A stretch of DNA of 64,000 nt, taken from JACIYW01 sp014359745. Lineage in GTDB: Bacteria; Pseudomonadota; Alphaproteobacteria; Rhodobacterales; Rhodobacteraceae. The translations under genes were made by a program, and so were the position numbers. The notes under the pieces are model-generated. The model searched no databases. It had not been told where the DNA came from and saw only the letters and a program-made list of their open reading frames with translations. Below, in pieces: positions 34,052 through 42,321 of this stretch. Position 1 is the first letter of the stretch, and the number at the start of each line of letters is the position of its first letter. Where the stretch lies: the NCBI GenBank assembly GCA_050433985.1, contig JBNPWE010000014.1, positions 21,182 to 85,181 on the forward strand, in the 5' to 3' direction.

Positions 34052-34786
34052 ATGAACTTCAAGGGCAAGACCATCCTCGTCACGGGCGCCGCATCGGGCA
34101 TCGGCAATGCCTGCGCGGCCGCTTTCGTCGAGGCCGGCGGCACGGTCATCCTGACGGACATCAACGAAGCCGGGGGCGAGGCGGCCGCCAAGGCGCTGGC
34201 GAATGCGCATTTCATGAAACTCGACGTGACCTCGCGCGAGGATTGCGAAGCGCTCGCGGGTCGCATCGAACAGGAATTCGGCAAGCTGGACATCCTCGTG
34301 AACGCCGCCGGCTGGGACATCATCCAGCCGTTCATGGACAACACGCCGGAATACTGGGCCAAGATCATGGCGATCAACTTCATGGGTCCGGTTCAACTTA
34401 CACGCGCGCTGCTGCCGCTGCTGATCGAAAGCGGCTCGGGCCGGATCGTGAACGTGTCGTCAGATGCCGGTCGCGTCGGTTCGTTCGGCGAGACGGTCTA
34501 TGCGGGCGCCAAGGGCGGCATCATCGCCTTCACCAAAAGCCTTGCGCGCGAAATGACCCGCAAGAACATCCGCGTGAACTGCATCTGCCCCGGCCCGACC
34601 GACACGCCGCTGTTCGCGTCGCAGAGCGAAAAGATGCAGGAGGCGCTGAAGAACGCGATCCCGATGAAGCGGGTGGCCAAGCCGTCCGAGGTCGCCGACG
34701 GCGTTCTCTTCTTCGCCTCGGATCGTTCGAGCTTTGTCACCGGGCAGGTGTTGTCGGTTTCCGGCGGCCTGACCATGGTCGATTAG
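34052..34786 (+). CDS. badH: SDR, 2-hydroxycyclohexanecarboxyl-CoA dehydrogenase (BadH)-like
   Basis: 244 residues from ATG 34052. TGAASGIG at 11-18, catalytic S136/S137, Y150 and K154. Distinctive stretches shared, as I recall, with Rhodopseudomonas BadH are VNAAGWDI, VNVSSDAGRVGSFGE, CPGPTDTPL and GQVLSVSGGLTM. It would oxidise the ring hydroxyl to the 2-oxo-acyl-CoA that a BadI-type hydrolase opens; such a gene follows at 36516. The assignment rests on these motifs and context, not on a search. Confidence 0.8.
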   Translation: MNFKGKTILVTGAASGIGNACAAAFVEAGGTVILTDINEAGGEAAAKALANAHFMKLDVTSREDCEALAGRIEQEFGKLDILVNAAGWDIIQPFMDNTPEYWAKIMAINFMGPVQLTRALLPLLIESGSGRIVNVSSDAGRVGSFGETVYAGAKGGIIAFTKSLAREMTRKNIRVNCICPGPTDTPLFASQSEKMQEALKNAIPMKRVAKPSEVADGVLFFASDRSSFVTGQVLSVSGGLTMVD

Positions 34787-34801
34787 GGCGGGGCTCGCAG
34801 C

Positions 34802-36487
34802 ATGGCACGGCAGGACAAGACCACGACCCTGAAAGACGCAATCTCGGCGCATGTGTGCGCGGGCGACACGCTCTGCTTCGGGTTCACCCACAACCGCAGC
34901 CATGCCGCGGCCTACGAGGTCGCGCGCCAGTTCCGCGACACCAGATCGTTGACACTCGTGGCGACGGGACTTCTGGAATATGCGTCTGTTCTGGTCTCTG
35001 CGGGCGTGGTCGCAAAGCTCGAAAGCGCTTTCGCCGGCAACACGTATCCCGCGCCATCTCCCTCGCGCGTGCTGCAAGATGCGTTTTCCGCCCACCCCGA
35101 GAGCGATCCGGATTGGACCAACCTGACGATGACGCTCCGGTTGATGGCCGGGGCGATGGGCTGGCCTTTCGTGCCGGTCAACAGTCTGGCAGGGTCCGAT
35201 CTCTGGCGGCCCGAGGGGCGGGCCTTCGTCAGGGATCCGTTTGGCGGCAACGAACAGGCCGTTGTCCCCGCACTGGTGCCGGACGTGGCGTTCCTGCATG
35301 CGCCGATTGCCGATACCGGGGGCAATGCCGTGATCCACGGCCCCGATGCCGAGGAAAGCTGGGCCGCTTTTGCCGCGCGCAAAGTGATCGTCACCGCCGA
35401 GCGCGTGGTCAGCCCGGACCAGCTGCGCGCGCTTGGTCCCCGGCAGGGCATTCCAGGCCACCTCGTCGCCGCCGTGGTCGAGGCACCCTTCGGTGCGCAT
35501 CCACAGGGCCAGTTTGTCTGGACCGAAGAGGAGGGAGTCCCGTCCTATGCAGAGGACTATGATTTCCGCCAGAATCTTCGGAAACTGTCGCGCGATCCTG
35601 AGGCGCTGCGCGGCTGGATAGAGGAATGGGTCTTCGAAAATGATCACGCGTCCTATCTGTCCCGACTGGGGGCAGAGCGGCTGGAAAGCCTGCGAGAAAG
35701 CGCGATCTCGCCGGTCTCGGCCACGCCGCGCGATGCCGATGCGCCCGCCTCGGCCGAAGAACGCGCTGCGGTTCTGGCAATGCGCATGGCCGAGGCCCGT
35801 GCTGTCGACGGGCTTGCAGAAAGCTTCTTCGCCGGCATAGGCCTGTCACATCTGGCCGCCTGGGGCGCCGAACGCCGCTGCCGGGAACGCGGCCTCGACG
35901 TCGCGCTGATCGCAGAGACCGGCATGGTCGGCTTTCGCCCCGTGACCGGCGATCCCTATCTCTTCAACCGTCCGAACGCGGCATCGTCGCGTTTTCACGC
36001 CTCGTTCCTGAAGACGCTCGGCGTCCTGGCCGGGCCGCGGGCCAAGCGCTGCCTGTCGTTGCTCGCGGCCGGGCAGATCGACAGCAGGGGCTTCATCAAC
36101 TCGTCCCGCACAGGCGATGGTCGGCTGATCGTCGGCTCGGGCGGGGCGAACGACCTTGCCGGAGGGACGTCCGACGTCATGATCGTCATGCCGCTGAAAC
36201 CCGGCCGCTATGTTGACCGGCTGCCCTTTACCACGTCGCCGATCCGCTTCCTGGCCGGGGTTGCGACCGATCTTGCCTGGCTGGAGCGGGGCGAGGACGG
36301 CAGGCTCGAGGTTGCGGGCATCGTGGTGGCCACGCCCGATGCAGAGGCCGAGGCGCGCGCAGCCATCGATGCCGCCACCGGGGGCACTCTGCGTTACCGC
36401 CCCGACCTGATCCGACACGCCCCCCCCACACCCGAGGAAATTGCGCTGCTGCGCGGGTTCGATCCGGCCCGTGTCATTCTCGGTTGA
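34802..36487 (+). CDS. fused two-domain class I CoA-transferase-family protein (IpdAB-like)
   Basis: 561 residues. The N-terminal half (to about 300) has the alpha-subunit look of glutaconate CoA-transferase/IpdA: LKDAISAHVCAGDTLCFG, FGGNEQAVVPALVPDVAFLH and RKVIVTAERVV. The C-terminal half has the beta-subunit look: LIAETGMVGFRPVTGDPYLF, SSGGAND-like VGSGGANDLAGGTSDVMIV and FTTSPIRFLAG. They are joined by an Ala/Glu-rich linker at about 305-325. In steroid degraders IpdA and IpdB are separate and hydrolytically open a ring instead of moving CoA. The fused form beside badHI-like genes suggests ring opening or CoA handling of a ring-cleaved diacid; which one is open. Confidence 0.75.
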   Translation: MARQDKTTTLKDAISAHVCAGDTLCFGFTHNRSHAAAYEVARQFRDTRSLTLVATGLLEYASVLVSAGVVAKLESAFAGNTYPAPSPSRVLQDAFSAHPESDPDWTNLTMTLRLMAGAMGWPFVPVNSLAGSDLWRPEGRAFVRDPFGGNEQAVVPALVPDVAFLHAPIADTGGNAVIHGPDAEESWAAFAARKVIVTAERVVSPDQLRALGPRQGIPGHLVAAVVEAPFGAHPQGQFVWTEEEGVPSYAEDYDFRQNLRKLSRDPEALRGWIEEWVFENDHASYLSRLGAERLESLRESAISPVSATPRDADAPASAEERAAVLAMRMAEARAVDGLAESFFAGIGLSHLAAWGAERRCRERGLDVALIAETGMVGFRPVTGDPYLFNRPNAASSRFHASFLKTLGVLAGPRAKRCLSLLAAGQIDSRGFINSSRTGDGRLIVGSGGANDLAGGTSDVMIVMPLKPGRYVDRLPFTTSPIRFLAGVATDLAWLERGEDGRLEVAGIVVATPDAEAEARAAIDAATGGTLRYRPDLIRHAPPTPEEIALLRGFDPARVILG

Positions 36488-36515
36488 ACGCAAAATACGA
36501 AGGAGAGAACGACCC

Positions 36516-37301
36516 ATGGAATACACCGACGTCCTTTACGAGGTGAGCGAGGGCATCGCCACGATCACCATCAACCGCGCCGATCGGCTGAATTGCTTCC
36601 GCGGCCGCACGATCGAAGAACTGATCCATGCCTTCAAGCGTGCCTGGGCGGACAAGGGCGCAGGGGCCGTGATCCTGACCGCGGCTGGCACCAAAGCCTT
36701 TTGCGTCGGCGGCGACCAGAAGGAAATGGCCGAGAAGGGTAGCTACGGCACCTCGGAAAACGGGCTGTGGGAAATCGATGACCTGCACATGGTCATCCGC
36801 AATATTCCCAAGCCCGTGATCTGTGCGGTGAATGGCTATGCGATCGGTGGTGGCCATGTAATCCATGTCATCTGCGATGTCACGATCGCGGCAGATCACG
36901 CCAGGTTCGGACAGGCGGGCCCGCGCGTAGGCTCCTTCGATGCCGGCTGGGGGTCGGCCTATCTGGCCCGGACGGTGGGCGAAAAGCGCGCGCGCGAGAT
37001 CTGGTTCTTCTGCCAGCAATACGACGCTCAGACCGCCCTGCAATGGGGCCTCGTCAACAAGGTGGTGTCGGCCGACAAGCTGATGGAAGAGGCGCGCGCA
37101 ATGGCCGCGCAGGCGGTCGCGCTGAGTCCCACGGCGATCAAGTTTCTCAAGCATGCCTTCAACGCCGACAGCGCCCATATTTTCGGGCAGGTCAAAATGG
37201 CGGCGGACGGGCTGGCGAGCTTCGTCAACTCGGAAGAGGCTGCGGAAGGGCGCAACGCCTTCCTCGAAAAGCGCAAGCCCGACTTTGATCGGTTCCGATG
37301 A
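36516..37301 (+). CDS. badI: 2-ketocyclohexanecarboxyl-CoA hydrolase (BadI)-like, MenB-related crotonase
   Basis: 261 residues, start ATG 36516 after AAGGAGAG. Crotonase fold of the MenB/BadI branch: FCVGGDQKE, YAIGGGHVIHVICDVTIA, VGSFDAGWGSAYLARTVGEK, REIWFFCQQYDA and the tail EKRKPDF. MenB closes and BadI opens a ring by (retro-)Dieckmann chemistry. No other men genes occur here, the order normally uses ubiquinone, and a BadH-like gene is close, so the BadI reaction (2-oxo ring acyl-CoA to a dicarboxylic mono-CoA) is the better guess. A search separating the two branches would decide. Confidence 0.78.
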   Translation: MEYTDVLYEVSEGIATITINRADRLNCFRGRTIEELIHAFKRAWADKGAGAVILTAAGTKAFCVGGDQKEMAEKGSYGTSENGLWEIDDLHMVIRNIPKPVICAVNGYAIGGGHVIHVICDVTIAADHARFGQAGPRVGSFDAGWGSAYLARTVGEKRAREIWFFCQQYDAQTALQWGLVNKVVSADKLMEEARAMAAQAVALSPTAIKFLKHAFNADSAHIFGQVKMAADGLASFVNSEEAAEGRNAFLEKRKPDFDRFR

Positions 37302-38146
37302 TGACGGCGACCGCCAGCGATAGCCGACGCGTCGCGCTGGTCACGGGGGCGGGGGCGGGCATTGGCCTGGCCACCGCGACCCGGCTCGCGGCCGATGGCT
37401 GCCTCGTCGCTGTGAATGATATCGACCCAGAGGCGGCGGAGCGGGTAGCCCGGTGCCTTGGACCAGATCATATGGAAGTTCCCGGCGATGTCGCCTCGGA
37501 GCGATTGGCCGATTCGATTGTTGCCGATGTGGTCGCGCGCTACGGGCGGCTGGACGTTCTGGTCAACAACGCCGGGATCGGTGACGGCGCCGTGTCGGCA
37601 CTGGAACAAACGGCCGAACGATTCCGCCGCACCCTTTCGGTGCATGTGGACGGTTGTTTCCTGATGTCCCGGGCGGCTGCCCGGGCGATGATGGCGCCGC
37701 CCTCTGCCTCCCGAGGCGGCGCGATCATCAACCTTTCCTCGATTGCCGGGCACGTTGCCATCCCGAACCGCATAGGCTATGCAGCCGCCAAGGGTGCGAT
37801 AGCGATGATGACCAGGGTGTTGGCCTGCGAATGGGCCGCCTCTGGTATTCGCGTGAATGCGGTCGCGCCCGGTTATGTGCGCACGGACCTTGTCGACAGG
37901 CTGATCCGCAGCGGAAAACTCGACGAAGAAGGTATACTTTCACGTACGCCACTGCGCCGCCTCGCTCGCCCTGACGAAATAGCCAACGTAATCGCCTTCC
38001 TCGCGGGGCCACACTCATCGTTCATTACCGGTACCGTAATTCCCGTTGATGGCGGGTACCTCGCCTTCGGGGCACCTTTCGAGACTGCTGAGATCGGGTT
38101 AGGGTTCGATCAAACGGATTGCGTTGCTGGGCGTCGTGAGAAGTAA
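37298..38146 (+). CDS. short-chain dehydrogenase/reductase 3 of the island
   Basis: 282 residues, overlapping the BadI-like gene by four bases. Cofactor motif TGAGAGIG at 16-23, VNNAG at about 89-93, active-site Y161 and K165 (YAAAK), and VDGGYLAFGAP near the end. The tail after residue 255 is longer than in most SDRs and low in similarity. Its alcohol substrate is unknown; a beta-hydroxyacyl-CoA step after ring cleavage would fit. Confidence 0.88.
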   Translation: MMTATASDSRRVALVTGAGAGIGLATATRLAADGCLVAVNDIDPEAAERVARCLGPDHMEVPGDVASERLADSIVADVVARYGRLDVLVNNAGIGDGAVSALEQTAERFRRTLSVHVDGCFLMSRAAARAMMAPPSASRGGAIINLSSIAGHVAIPNRIGYAAAKGAIAMMTRVLACEWAASGIRVNAVAPGYVRTDLVDRLIRSGKLDEEGILSRTPLRRLARPDEIANVIAFLAGPHSSFITGTVIPVDGGYLAFGAPFETAEIGLGFDQTDCVAGRREK

Positions 38147-38158
38147 GGGGCGACCGAA

Positions 38159-38848
38159 ATGGACAAAACAAATATCGCATCACATGTAGAGAACCCCGAT
38201 CTGGTCGATCGCCGACGCAAACAGATCGTCGCGGCGGCAACCAAGCTGTTTTCCGATCAGGGCTTCTATCGCACTAAAATCAAGGAAATCGCCAAGCTGG
38301 CAGGTGTTAGTCCCGGCCTTGTGTACCTTTACGTCCGCGAGAAAGAAGACGTCCTTCTTCTGGTGCTTCTGCAAGTGGTGGAGGACTATGCAATAGAGAT
38401 CCCAAAAGCAATCGAAGGCATAACCGATCCGCTCGAGCGGCTGATCCGCGCTGTCGATGCTTATTGCCGGGTCGTAGACCGACACCGTTCTGCCACGGTG
38501 CTTGCCTATCGCTCTACGAAATCGTTGTCGCCCGAGCGAAGGCTTCTGATTCAGGAGCGCGAGATCGCGACAAACTCGATCATCTCCGATGCACTGATAG
38601 CGTGTATCAGCCAGAAGTTGATCCGCCCCGTGAACGTCGATGTCCTGACGTATCAACTCGTGCTTATCGCGCATGGCTGGGCCCTGAAAAGCTGGTTTTA
38701 CAAGTCGCGACTGACACTTGACGAATACATCAATCACAACGTCGACAATATGCTCCGCGGGATATTGACCAAAGCGGGCCAGCGCAGCGGGAGTGCTGCG
38801 ATAAGATGTGAATCGGCATGCAAAGTGACCCACTTGGGTGGGATGTGA
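38159..38848 (+). CDS. TetR/AcrR family transcriptional regulator of the island
   Basis: 229 residues. The N-terminal helix-turn-helix domain is at about 18-65 (RRKQIVAAATKLFSDQGFYR, then IAKLAGVSPGLVYLYVREKE). The C-terminal all-helical part resembles fatty-acid-type TetR proteins (FadR/KstR2 kind). It lies 12 bp after the SDR, last in the cluster. The two TGA(A/G)TGA-N4-TCATTCA palindromes at 25025 and 26262 fit a FadR-like operator, so it probably represses the island until an acyl-CoA is bound. I saw no such site before its own gene. Confidence 0.88.
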   Translation: MDKTNIASHVENPDLVDRRRKQIVAAATKLFSDQGFYRTKIKEIAKLAGVSPGLVYLYVREKEDVLLLVLLQVVEDYAIEIPKAIEGITDPLERLIRAVDAYCRVVDRHRSATVLAYRSTKSLSPERRLLIQEREIATNSIISDALIACISQKLIRPVNVDVLTYQLVLIAHGWALKSWFYKSRLTLDEYINHNVDNMLRGILTKAGQRSGSAAIRCESACKVTHLGGM

Positions 38849-38882
38849 TTTTCACCTGTCGGAGACGAACCACCGGCTTTCA

Positions 38883-38972
38883 TTGAACCGCTCCGGGTTT
38901 GCCGGAGGCTCCAATATCTGAGTAGGATGGAGCCTCATGACCAAGACAACGAACAGATATTCTCCTGATGTG
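38883..38972 (+). mobile_element. IS3-family left-end remnant
   Basis: TGAACCGCTCCGGGTTTGCC and GGAGGCTCC resemble the left inverted repeat of Rhodobacterales IS3-type elements, followed at the right distance by an ATG and MTKTTNRYSPDV, the first 12 codons of an OrfA. The rest of the transposase is missing. It marks the right border of the island. Confidence 0.6.
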
Positions 38973-39134
38973 ACCGACGGCGCAGTTCAGTACGATTGGG
39001 CAGCGGGCGACACCGACACGCCGGGCAACCTGAAGGCCGAATATGAGCTGCGCTGGCCCGACGGGCGATGCGCCGCGTTTCCGGGCCTTGGGTTCATCAC
39101 GGTGTCGGTTTCAGACGGGGCCAAGGGGCCGTGA
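38937..39134 (+). pseudogene. chimeric small ORF: IS3 OrfA start joined to a phage-type protein tail
   Basis: The 65-codon frame has two unrelated halves. Residues 1-12 (MTKTTNRYSPDV) match an IS3-family OrfA N-terminus. From about residue 18 on, YDWAAGDTDTPGNLKAEYEL and FPGLGFITVSVSD look like the C-terminal part of a small phage/plasmid structural domain, in which GDTDTPG is typical. The join suggests a deletion or illegitimate recombination. I doubt it makes a working protein. Confidence 0.5.
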
Positions 39135-39410
39135 TCGCGGCTTTGAAGCGCCGATAAAGGTCGGCTCACTCCGCAGCGTCCGTCAAAAAGCGTTACGTGA
39201 AAATATCCCTGTCACAAAATGAAAATTTCGGTGTCCCGCCACACTGCCAAAGTTTTCCACAGCTTTTTCGGGCAGAAAACGCTTTACAGGCTTTCGCTTT
39301 CGGACCACCATATCTAGTAATAAGAGCGCAACGAACACGCCGCACCTTGTCGGACACCCAGCCTCTGGTAGGTAAATGCGTGCCGGGGGCTATAGAAAAG
39401 AGGCCGGGCA
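39135..39410. other. gene-free leader region before ybjN-proC
   Basis: 276 bp with no supported gene. It is less GC-rich than its surroundings (for example TTACGTGAAAATATCCC near 39200 and CATATCTAGTAATAAG near 39310) and most likely holds the promoter of the downstream operon. No clear operator was seen. Confidence 0.5.
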
Positions 39411-39914
39411 ATGTCGCTATCCGAAGATCTGCTGTTCACCGACGATCTGCACCCGATAAACATCGTCGAAACGCTTGCCGAACATCATGAATGGGAATTT
39501 GATCGGGTCGCCGACGATCAGATCGCCATGGCGGTGGAAGGGCAATGGCGCACCTATTCGCTGACGCTGTCGTGGTCGGCGCGCGATGAAACCCTGCGGC
39601 TGATCTGCACCTTCGAGATGGAACCGCCCGAAGACCGGGTTGGCCTGATCTATGAGGTGATCAATCACGCCAATGACATGTGCTGGTCGGGGGCGTTCAC
39701 CTATTGGCACGAACAACGCCTGATGGTCTGGCGCTATGGGTTGGCGCTGGATGGCGGGCAGGTCGCATCGCCCGAACAGATCGACCGCCTGATCGGCGCG
39801 GCCTGCGCCGCGTGCGAACGGTTTTACCCCGCGTTCCAGATGGTTGGCTGGGCGGATCAGTCGCCCGCCGATGCGATGCAGGTTGCCATTGCAGAGGCTT
39901 ACGGTCGCGCCTAA
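39411..39914 (+). CDS. YbjN domain-containing protein
   Basis: 167 residues. YbjN/DUF1790 features: HPINIVETLAEHHEWEFDRV at the start and FTYWHEQRLMVWRYGLAL mid-protein, with a helical C-terminus around CERFYPAFQMVGW. YbjN acts as a sensory or regulatory protein in enterobacteria; in alphaproteobacteria it regularly precedes proC, as here, with a gap of 31 bp. The molecular role is unknown. Confidence 0.88.
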   Translation: MSLSEDLLFTDDLHPINIVETLAEHHEWEFDRVADDQIAMAVEGQWRTYSLTLSWSARDETLRLICTFEMEPPEDRVGLIYEVINHANDMCWSGAFTYWHEQRLMVWRYGLALDGGQVASPEQIDRLIGAACAACERFYPAFQMVGWADQSPADAMQVAIAEAYGRA

Positions 39915-39945
39915 CCTGTTTCCCGGTGAACTGGCGGAGACAGGG

Positions 39946-40758
39946 ATGGCGATGGAAGAGGTGAACCGCCGCGGCCTGGTGTTGCTGGGCTGCGGCAAGA
40001 TGGGGTCGGCGATGCTGGCGGGGTGGTTGGCGCGCGGGCTGCGGCCCGGCTCGGTCTGGGTTCTGGACCCGCATCCTTCCGACTGGGTGAAATCGCTTGG
40101 CCTGCACCTCAATTCCGGCCTGCCCGACGATCCCGCCGTGGTTGTCATCGCCGTCAAGCCGCAGATGATGGAACAGGCGCTGCCGTCCTTGGTGTTGCTG
40201 GGCGGGGGCGGCACCTTGTTCATATCGATCGCGGCCGGCATAACGCTGGCGCGATTCGAGGCGGTGCTGGGCGCGCAGACCCCGATCGTGCGCACCATGC
40301 CCAACACGCCGGCCGCCGTTGGCCGCGGGATTACCGCGCTGATCGGCAATGCGCAGGTGGATGAGGCGGGGATGCAGATGGCCGAATCGCTTTTGTCGGC
40401 GGTGGGCCAGACGCTGCGCCTGCAAGACGAGGGGCAGATGGATGCGGTCACCGCCGTTTCGGGATCGGGCCCCGCCTATGTGTTCCACCTGATCGAGGCG
40501 CTGGCCGCCGCCGCCCAAAGCCAGGGCCTGCCGCCCGATATGGCGATGAAACTGGCACGGGCCACCGTGGGCGGGGCCGGGCAACTGGCCGAGGACGCCG
40601 ATGAAGACCCGGCGCAGTTGCGCATCAACGTTACCAGTCCGGGGGGCACGACCGCCGCCGCGCTCAAGGTGCTGATGGATCCCGAAACCGGCTTTCCCAA
40701 CCTGCTTGACCGTGCGGTGACAGCGGCGGCGCTGCGCAGCCGGGAGTTGGGGAAATGA
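39946..40758 (+). CDS. proC: pyrroline-5-carboxylate reductase
   Basis: 270 residues from ATG 39946 (ATG 39952 is an alternative). NAD(P)-binding LVLLGCGKMGSAMLAGWL at the N-terminus, RTMPNTPAAVG in the middle and the family signature region around VSGSGPAYVFHLIEAL and TSPGGTTAAALKVL. It catalyses the last step of proline synthesis. The stop overlaps the next start by four bases. Confidence 0.95.
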   Translation: MAMEEVNRRGLVLLGCGKMGSAMLAGWLARGLRPGSVWVLDPHPSDWVKSLGLHLNSGLPDDPAVVVIAVKPQMMEQALPSLVLLGGGGTLFISIAAGITLARFEAVLGAQTPIVRTMPNTPAAVGRGITALIGNAQVDEAGMQMAESLLSAVGQTLRLQDEGQMDAVTAVSGSGPAYVFHLIEALAAAAQSQGLPPDMAMKLARATVGGAGQLAEDADEDPAQLRINVTSPGGTTAAALKVLMDPETGFPNLLDRAVTAAALRSRELGK

Positions 40759-41096
40759 GCGAGTCGATCGGCTTTGACGATTTCCTCAAGGTTGATATCC
40801 GGGTGGGGCGCATCACCCGCGCCGAACCTTTCCCGCAGGCGCGCAAACCGGCGATCCGGTTGTGGGTGGATTTCGGCGGCGATCTGGGCGAAAGGAAAAG
40901 CTCTGCCCGGATCACAGCGCATTACCGGCCTGACGATCTGATCGGGCGTCAGGTGCTGGCGGTTGTGAACTTTCCGCCGCGCCAGATCGGCCCGATGCTG
41001 TCCGAGGTGCTGGTGCTAGGCGTGCCCGATGCCGCGGGAGAGGTGGTGCTGATCGCCCCCGATCAGGATGTACCGCCGGGAGGACGCCTGTTTTGA
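40755..41096 (+). CDS. tRNA-binding domain protein (CsaA type)
   Basis: 113 residues forming one OB-fold EMAP-II/Arc1-like tRNA-binding domain: FLKVDIRVGRITRAEPFPQA and VLAVVNFPPRQIGPMLSEVL are hallmarks. CsaA dimers bind tRNA or act as export-related chaperones. It overlaps proC by four bases and the next dehydrogenase gene by four (TTGA), so all are co-transcribed. Confidence 0.92.
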   Translation: MSESIGFDDFLKVDIRVGRITRAEPFPQARKPAIRLWVDFGGDLGERKSSARITAHYRPDDLIGRQVLAVVNFPPRQIGPMLSEVLVLGVPDAAGEVVLIAPDQDVPPGGRLF

Positions 41097-42052
41097 CCAG
41101 GATCCTGATATCCCGCCGCCTGCCGGATGCGGCGATGAATGCCGTGGCCGACCTTGAAGTGACGCTGCGCGACACCCCCGATGCCATGACCCATGACGAG
41201 GTGGTCGCGGCGCTCTGCGATTATGACGGGGTGATCCCGACTCTGGGCGATCCGTTCGACGCGCAGGCCTTTGCCAAGGTGCCGCAGCCCCGTTGCAAGG
41301 TGGTGGCGAATTTCGGCGCGGGCTATAACCACATCGACGTCGCGGCGGCTTTGGGCGCGGGCGTGGTTGTCACCAACACCCCCGGCGCCGTCACCGATGC
41401 CACCGCCGATATCGCCCTGATGCTGATGCTGATGGTGGCCCGCCGCGCGGGCGAAGGCGAACGCATGGTGCGCGCCGGAAACTGGCACGGATGGCAGCCG
41501 ACGCAGATGCTGGGCCTGCACCTGACCGGCAAGACGCTGGGCATCATCGGCATGGGCCGGATCGGCAAGGCGATCGCGCGGCGCGCGCAGCGCGGGTTCG
41601 ATATGGACGTGGTGTTTTTCAACCGCTCGCGCGTGGCCGATTGCGGCGTGCCCGCGCGCCAGCTTGATAGCCTGGCCGGGGTGATGGGGGTCTCTGATGT
41701 CGTGGTGGTGGCGGTGCCGGGTGGCAAGGCCACGCATCACCTGATCGATGCCGCCGCCTTTGCCGCCATGCGGCCTTCGGCGATTTTCGTCAACATCGCG
41801 CGGGGCGACATCGTCGATGAGGCGGCGCTGATCGCGGCGCTTCAGGCCGGGCGGATCGCGGGGGCCGGGCTTGACGTCTATGAATTCGAACCACAGGTGC
41901 CCGCGGCGCTGCGTGCGATGGAAAACGTGGTTCTGCTGCCGCATCTGGGCACGGCGGCGCTGGAGGTGCGCACCGCGATGGCGATGATGGCCATCGACAA
42001 TCTGCGCGCCGTCCTGGCCGGGCAACCGGCGCCGAACGCGGTGACCGTCTAA
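41093..42052 (+). CDS. D-2-hydroxyacid dehydrogenase (glyoxylate reductase type)
   Basis: 319 residues, starting with TTG 41093 behind GGGAGGA and overlapping the csaA-like stop. NAD(P) motif IGMGRIGKAI at about 152-161, catalytic R237 (NIARGDIVDE), E266 (YEFEPQVP) and H284 (LPHLGTAA). Same family as 1685-2650 but from a different subgroup. Likely substrates are glyoxylate or hydroxypyruvate. Confidence 0.9.
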   Translation: MTRILISRRLPDAAMNAVADLEVTLRDTPDAMTHDEVVAALCDYDGVIPTLGDPFDAQAFAKVPQPRCKVVANFGAGYNHIDVAAALGAGVVVTNTPGAVTDATADIALMLMLMVARRAGEGERMVRAGNWHGWQPTQMLGLHLTGKTLGIIGMGRIGKAIARRAQRGFDMDVVFFNRSRVADCGVPARQLDSLAGVMGVSDVVVVAVPGGKATHHLIDAAAFAAMRPSAIFVNIARGDIVDEAALIAALQAGRIAGAGLDVYEFEPQVPAALRAMENVVLLPHLGTAALEVRTAMAMMAIDNLRAVLAGQPAPNAVTV

Positions 42053-42160
42053 AGCAATTTCAGAAAAAGTTGATAGGCTTTTTCGGTTCGAAATTGTGAC
42101 AGATCAATAACCTAAAGCGTTCTGCCGATTCAGCGAGCAGCCGAAACGCTGTAGGGTGGA
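42053..42160. repeat. hairpin and inverted-repeat region after the dehydrogenase gene
   Basis: GAAAAAG (42063-42069) pairs with CTTTTTC (42078-42084). Then CCTAAAGCGTT (42111-42121) pairs imperfectly with AACGCTGTAGG (42145-42155) around a 23-nt centre. The 16-mer at 42139-42154 is the reverse complement of CTACAGCGTTTCGGCT at 24240. The first hairpin may serve as a terminator; the second looks like a small mobile repeat. Confidence 0.5.
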
Positions 42161-42169
42161 TTTCGGTCC

Positions 42170-42230
42170 GACCCCTTCGATGCGGCGCGCGTGGCGGGCG
42201 GGGGAGTGAGTATTTGTTCCAAGATGAAGG
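42170..42230 (-). repeat. dispersed intergenic repeat, copy C
   Basis: Minus-strand core CATCTTGGAACAAATACTC (42226-42208), followed by CCGCCCGCCACGCGCGCC and, further on, GACCGAAATCC, as in copies B and E. It lies between convergent genes. Confidence 0.7.
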
Positions 42231-42321
42231 GGCGGGGCCGACCGGGCGCAAGGCGCGCCGGGCCGCCGGGACCAACCCATTGGGGGCCGGGCCGGGCCGC
42301 TGTGCGGTTCAGGTTGCCGGT

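Noticed and set aside
36516..37301. Menaquinone biosynthesis enzyme MenB
   Set aside because: Sequence is close to both MenB and BadI, but no men gene is present and the neighbours fit ring degradation; kept as BadI-like with that caveat.
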